Shown here: piece by piece, positions 61,594-64,000 of the stretch
Position numbering within the stretch: position 1 is the first letter of the stretch
How the letters are laid out: every line of letters starts with the position of its first letter
DNA from: Rathayibacter sp. VKM Ac-2759
Lineage (GTDB): Bacteria > Actinomycetota > Actinomycetes > Actinomycetales > Microbacteriaceae
Direction: 5' to 3'
Assembly: GCF_009834225.1 (NCBI RefSeq)
Contig: NZ_CP047176.1
Location: forward strand, 2,604,001-2,668,000
Length of the DNA: 64,000 bases
Notes under the pieces: model-generated
What the model saw: only the letters and a program-made list of their open reading frames with translations
Told to the model about the DNA's origin: nothing
Databases searched by the model: none
Program-made: the position numbers and the translations under genes

Positions 61594-62810
61594 GGGCGCC
61601 GCTCCCTGCCGGCCGACGGCGGCCACATGATGTCGACCCGCGTGCCCTCGCCGACCGCGGACTCGACGCGAGCCGCCCCGCCGGCGTTCTGGATCCGCTC
61701 CACGATCGAGAGGCGGATGCCCAGTCGCTCGCGCGGCACCTCCGCCACCTGGAACCCGCGCCCGTCGTCCTCGACGACCACGTGCACGGCTCCGTCGTCG
61801 AGGGTGCCGCGGACCACCCGCCGGACCCGGTCGCTCGGTCCCGCGTGCTGGACGCTGTTCGTCAGGGCCTGCCAGACCGCACCGAGCACCGCCTCGGCGA
61901 CGGTGCGGGGCACACTGCCCACTCGAGGATCGGCCCCCCTGGCCGTCTCGACCAGGAAGTCGGCCGCGAAGGTCGACGCGGCGTGGGTGAGCTGACGCTC
62001 GACGAGCTCGAGCGGCACATCGCCGTCCGCGACGTCGGACTCGCGCTCCGGGAGGAGCACGGCGAGCGTGCGCCGGGCCATCGAGGAGACCAGCGAGCGC
62101 TCGGCGGGAGACTCCGCCGTGGCGGCGGCCAGGAGGGTGGCGAGGACGTTGTCGTGCACGAGCGCGTCGACCTCGACCCGCTCCACCTCGCCGGCGTGCT
62201 GCCGCATCGCGGCCTCGTACTGCTGCATGGCGGTCGTCTGGGCGCGGTCGACCTCGTCGGCCGACTGCCGGAGCACGGTGATCAGAACGAGCATCACGAA
62301 GCCGACGATGCCGACGTAGAAGGCGTCGAGGATCGCGCGGGTGGGCTCGGCCGCGCCTCCGGAGGGGAGCACCCGGAGCACCCCGAACAGGAGCGGCGTC
62401 GTGATCGCGTAGGCGATGGCGACGCGCAGCGGCGCGACGGTGGTGCAGAACGCCGTGCCGATGGTCATCAGGTACCAGATCCAGGGCGTCTCCTGGACGG
62501 CGGCGTCGGGGAGGACCGAGAACGGCCAGGAGACGAGCGCGAGCAGGAGCCCGCCCGCGACCAGGACCGCGGTCACCCGGGTTCCCCGCCGGAGCACGGC
62601 GGTGAGGACCGAGGCGGCGAGCGCGCCGAACACGAGGCCGAGGACGGGCCACGCCACCGCGGGCCGGAGGTCGGGGAGCTGGCCGAGGATCGGCGGGACC
62701 GTCTGGAGCGCGAAGCCGAAGCCGAAGAACGAGACGACCGTGGCGATGATGCGGTCGATGCGCTCCCGGTTCGCCGGCGCGCGGACGGTCAGGACGTCAG
62801 CGCCCGGCAT
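61590..62810 (-). CDS. Sensor histidine kinase of NarL/DesK-like type
   Basis: A 406-residue kinase. About six membrane helices (25-185) are followed by a dimerisation segment with the candidate phospho-acceptor in DALVHDNVLATLLAAA. The ATPase domain has VWQALTNSVQHAG (N box), VEDDGRGF (G1) and GEGTRVDIMWP. The partner response regulator overlaps upstream by 14 bp and the degenerate kinase-like gene overlaps downstream by 4 bp. No soluble sensor domain is visible, so the signal may be sensed in the membrane. Confidence 0.9.
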   Translation of the reverse strand: MPGADVLTVRAPANRERIDRIIATVVSFFGFGFALQTVPPILGQLPDLRPAVAWPVLGLVFGALAASVLTAVLRRGTRVTAVLVAGGLLLALVSWPFSVLPDAAVQETPWIWYLMTIGTAFCTTVAPLRVAIAYAITTPLLFGVLRVLPSGGAAEPTRAILDAFYVGIVGFVMLVLITVLRQSADEVDRAQTTAMQQYEAAMRQHAGEVERVEVDALVHDNVLATLLAAATAESPAERSLVSSMARRTLAVLLPERESDVADGDVPLELVERQLTHAASTFAADFLVETARGADPRVGSVPRTVAEAVLGAVWQALTNSVQHAGPSDRVRRVVRGTLDDGAVHVVVEDDGRGFQVAEVPRERLGIRLSIVERIQNAGGAARVESAVGEGTRVDIMWPPSAGRERRP

Positions 62811-63483
62811 CGCCGTCGTCCGGGTCGATGCCGGGGAGGATCCCGTCCTCCACCGCGCGGCGGAGGAGGTCGACCTTGGTCGGGGCGGGGCGGCCGATCT
62901 CTACGTACTTGTCGCGGATCCGGTCGAGGTACTCCTTGGCGGTCGAGACCGAGATCTGCAGCCGCTCGGCGACGAGCTTCAGGGGCAGACCGGAGGCGTA
63001 GAGGTGCAGCACGTCGCGTTCGCGGCGGCCGAGGACCGCTCGGGCGAAGTCGTCGTCGGCGTCGATCGCCGACGCCCACTCGAGGTTGTTGAGCACTTCG
63101 CCGCGCGCGACCGTGCGGATCGCGGCGATGACGGTCGACATCGGCGACGACTTCGGGATGACTCCGGCAGCGCCCGCCGCGAGCGCCTCGCGCACCGCGA
63201 CGACACGATCGGCGATGCTGTGCACCAGCACGGCGGAGCCGCGGACCTGCCCCCACTTGACGTTGGCGGTGATGCTCGAGCCGTCGTTGAGCGAGAGGTC
63301 GAGGACGAGCACCTCGATCTCGGTGCCGCCGAGCACCTGCTCGAGCGCTCCGACCGTCTCGGCCGCGGCGACGACGTGCATCCCGGCACCCTCGATCGCG
63401 GCGGCGACGCCGAGGCGGACCGACTCGTGGTCGTCGACGATCGCCACTCGGACGCGGGCCTCAGTGCTCATCGTCGATTCCAT
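62797..63483 (-). CDS. NarL-family response regulator
   Basis: A 228-residue regulator. Receiver domain (about 10-130) has the acidic pair D17/D18, phospho-acceptor D62 in LVLDLSLNDG and the lysine in VIPKSSP. The LuxR-type helix-turn-helix (about 150-205) contains LGRRERDVLHLYASGLPLKL and QISVSTAKEYLDRIRDKY. The start may be 63483 (leaderless; TACCAT at 63492-63497, 8 nt upstream) or ATG 63471. It is the first gene of the three-gene operon. Confidence 0.93.
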   Translation of the reverse strand: MESTMSTEARVRVAIVDDHESVRLGVAAAIEGAGMHVVAAAETVGALEQVLGGTEIEVLVLDLSLNDGSSITANVKWGQVRGSAVLVHSIADRVVAVREALAAGAAGVIPKSSPMSTVIAAIRTVARGEVLNNLEWASAIDADDDFARAVLGRRERDVLHLYASGLPLKLVAERLQISVSTAKEYLDRIRDKYVEIGRPAPTKVDLLRRAVEDGILPGIDPDDGDAGR

Positions 63484-63491
63484 CGGGTCTC

Positions 63492-63497
63492 ATGGTA
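63492..63497 (-). promoter_or_regulatory. -10 box for the two-component operon
   Basis: TACCAT on the minus strand, 8 nt before the ATG at 63483. It is the likely promoter of the three-gene operon. Confidence 0.45.
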
Positions 63498-63509
63498 CCG
63501 AGAGACACG

Positions 63510-64000
63510 TCACCCCTGGCGGCGGGTGAGGCGGGCGACGGCCTCCACGTGCGAGGTGTGCGGGAAGAGGTCGAAGCCGTCGAGCCGCTCGAGCTCGTAG
63601 CCGCCCGCCGTCAGCGACCCGACGTCGCGGGCGAGCGCGACCGGGTCGCAGGCGACGTAGACGAGCTGCGCGGGCGCCAGCTCGATCAGCGCATCGGTGA
63701 CGGCCCTGCCCGCTCCGGAGCGCGGAGGGTCCAGGACCACGGTGGCGGCGCGCCAGCGCTCCCGCTCGCGCGCATCCGCCTGGGCGATCGCGTCGCGGAG
63801 GTAGCGGTCGACGCGGGCGGTCACCGCTCGTGCGCCGGTCAGATCGGCCAGGTTCTCGAGCGCGTGCTCGGTCGCCCGCGCGTCGCTCTCGACGCTGGTG
63901 ACCCTGACGCCCGCGCCGAGGCGGTCGGCCAGCGCCGCGGCGAGCAGACCCACTCCCCCGTAGAGGTCGTGATTGGCCGAGCGCAGGTCGGCGAGCTCGG
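63510..64000 (-). CDS. TrmA/RumA-family RNA (uracil-5-)-methyltransferase, C-terminal part (cut by window edge)
   Basis: The last 163 codons or so of an SAM-dependent methyltransferase whose start is beyond the right edge. It has DLYGGVGLLAAALADRLGAG (SAM motif I), VVLDPPRSGAGRAV, the catalytic cysteine in VYVACDPVALARDVGSL and the end FPHTSHVEAVARL. These are TrmA/RumA signatures for m5U in tRNA or 23S rRNA. A TRAM domain and iron-sulfur cysteines cannot be checked here. The substrate RNA is not determined. Confidence 0.92.
   Translation of the reverse strand, partial: ELADLRSANHDLYGGVGLLAAALADRLGAGVRVTSVESDARATEHALENLADLTGARAVTARVDRYLRDAIAQADARERERWRAATVVLDPPRSGAGRAVTDALIELAPAQLVYVACDPVALARDVGSLTAGGYELERLDGFDLFPHTSHVEAVARLTRRQG

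Overview
The window is about 72% G+C, uses GTG and TTG starts freely, overlaps many genes by 4 bp (ATGA/GTGA), and often places a TANNNT -10 box 6-8 nt before the start codon, as in leaderless genes. With mtrAB, a WhiB protein, DUF3499, DUF5719, the acyl-CoA carboxylase epsilon subunit and the moxR-DUF58-DUF4129-DUF4350 set, this points to an actinobacterium. The many cell-surface glycan genes and the gene style suggest Microbacteriaceae (Rathayibacter, Clavibacter or Curtobacterium type). The genus is inference.

Layout. 1-1259: mtrB (cut by the left edge) and mtrA. 1389-8710: a membrane/AAA module (six-TM protein, DUF4129, DUF4350, MoxR, DUF58, SpoIIM-like, RDD). 8680-19331: conserved actinobacterial genes (DUF3499, metallopeptidase-like, DUF5719, a 954-residue GT2 membrane protein, WhiB, GalE, a GlxA-type regulator, ManA, acyl-CoA dehydrogenase). 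19368-49639: a roughly 30 kb cell-surface polysaccharide region. It holds two tandem O-antigen-ligase-like proteins, two tandem GDP-mannose 4,6-dehydratase-like genes, a Wzm/Wzt-type ABC exporter, eight glycosyltransferases, two GtrA proteins, a UDP-xylose synthase-like gene, five large GT-C-like membrane proteins (three of them paralogues) and rmlA, rmlC, rmlD. 49652-54045: LytR-CpsA-Psr protein, purE, purK, a PH-domain protein and birA. 54191-60194: accD, two GAF-ANTAR regulators, an MprF-like protein with a rhomboid-like N-terminus, and accE. 60550-63483: a NarL-type two-component system with an extra degenerate kinase-like protein. 63510-64000: a TrmA/RumA-type RNA methyltransferase (cut by the right edge).

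How it fits together. From memory, the order mtrBA ... DUF3499 - metallopeptidase - whiB ... manA ... LCP ... purE/purK - PH protein - birA - accD matches the Mycobacterium tuberculosis Rv3245c-Rv3280 neighbourhood, so the glycan genes sit inside old synteny. ManA, GalE, Gmd, UXS and RmlACD would supply mannose-derived 6-deoxyhexose, galactose, xylose and L-rhamnose donors. The GT2/GT4 enzymes would build lipid-linked chains, the ABC exporter or the flippase/ligase-like proteins would move and join them, and the LCP protein would attach them to peptidoglycan. rmlB and a clear GDP-4-keto-6-deoxymannose reductase were not found in the window. No tRNA, rRNA, insertion sequence or CRISPR array was seen. 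The most unusual items are a 104-bp nested palindrome (45039-45142), the three 'DQILHY' membrane paralogues, the structured intergenic region 60195-60549, and the degenerate third member of the two-component operon.
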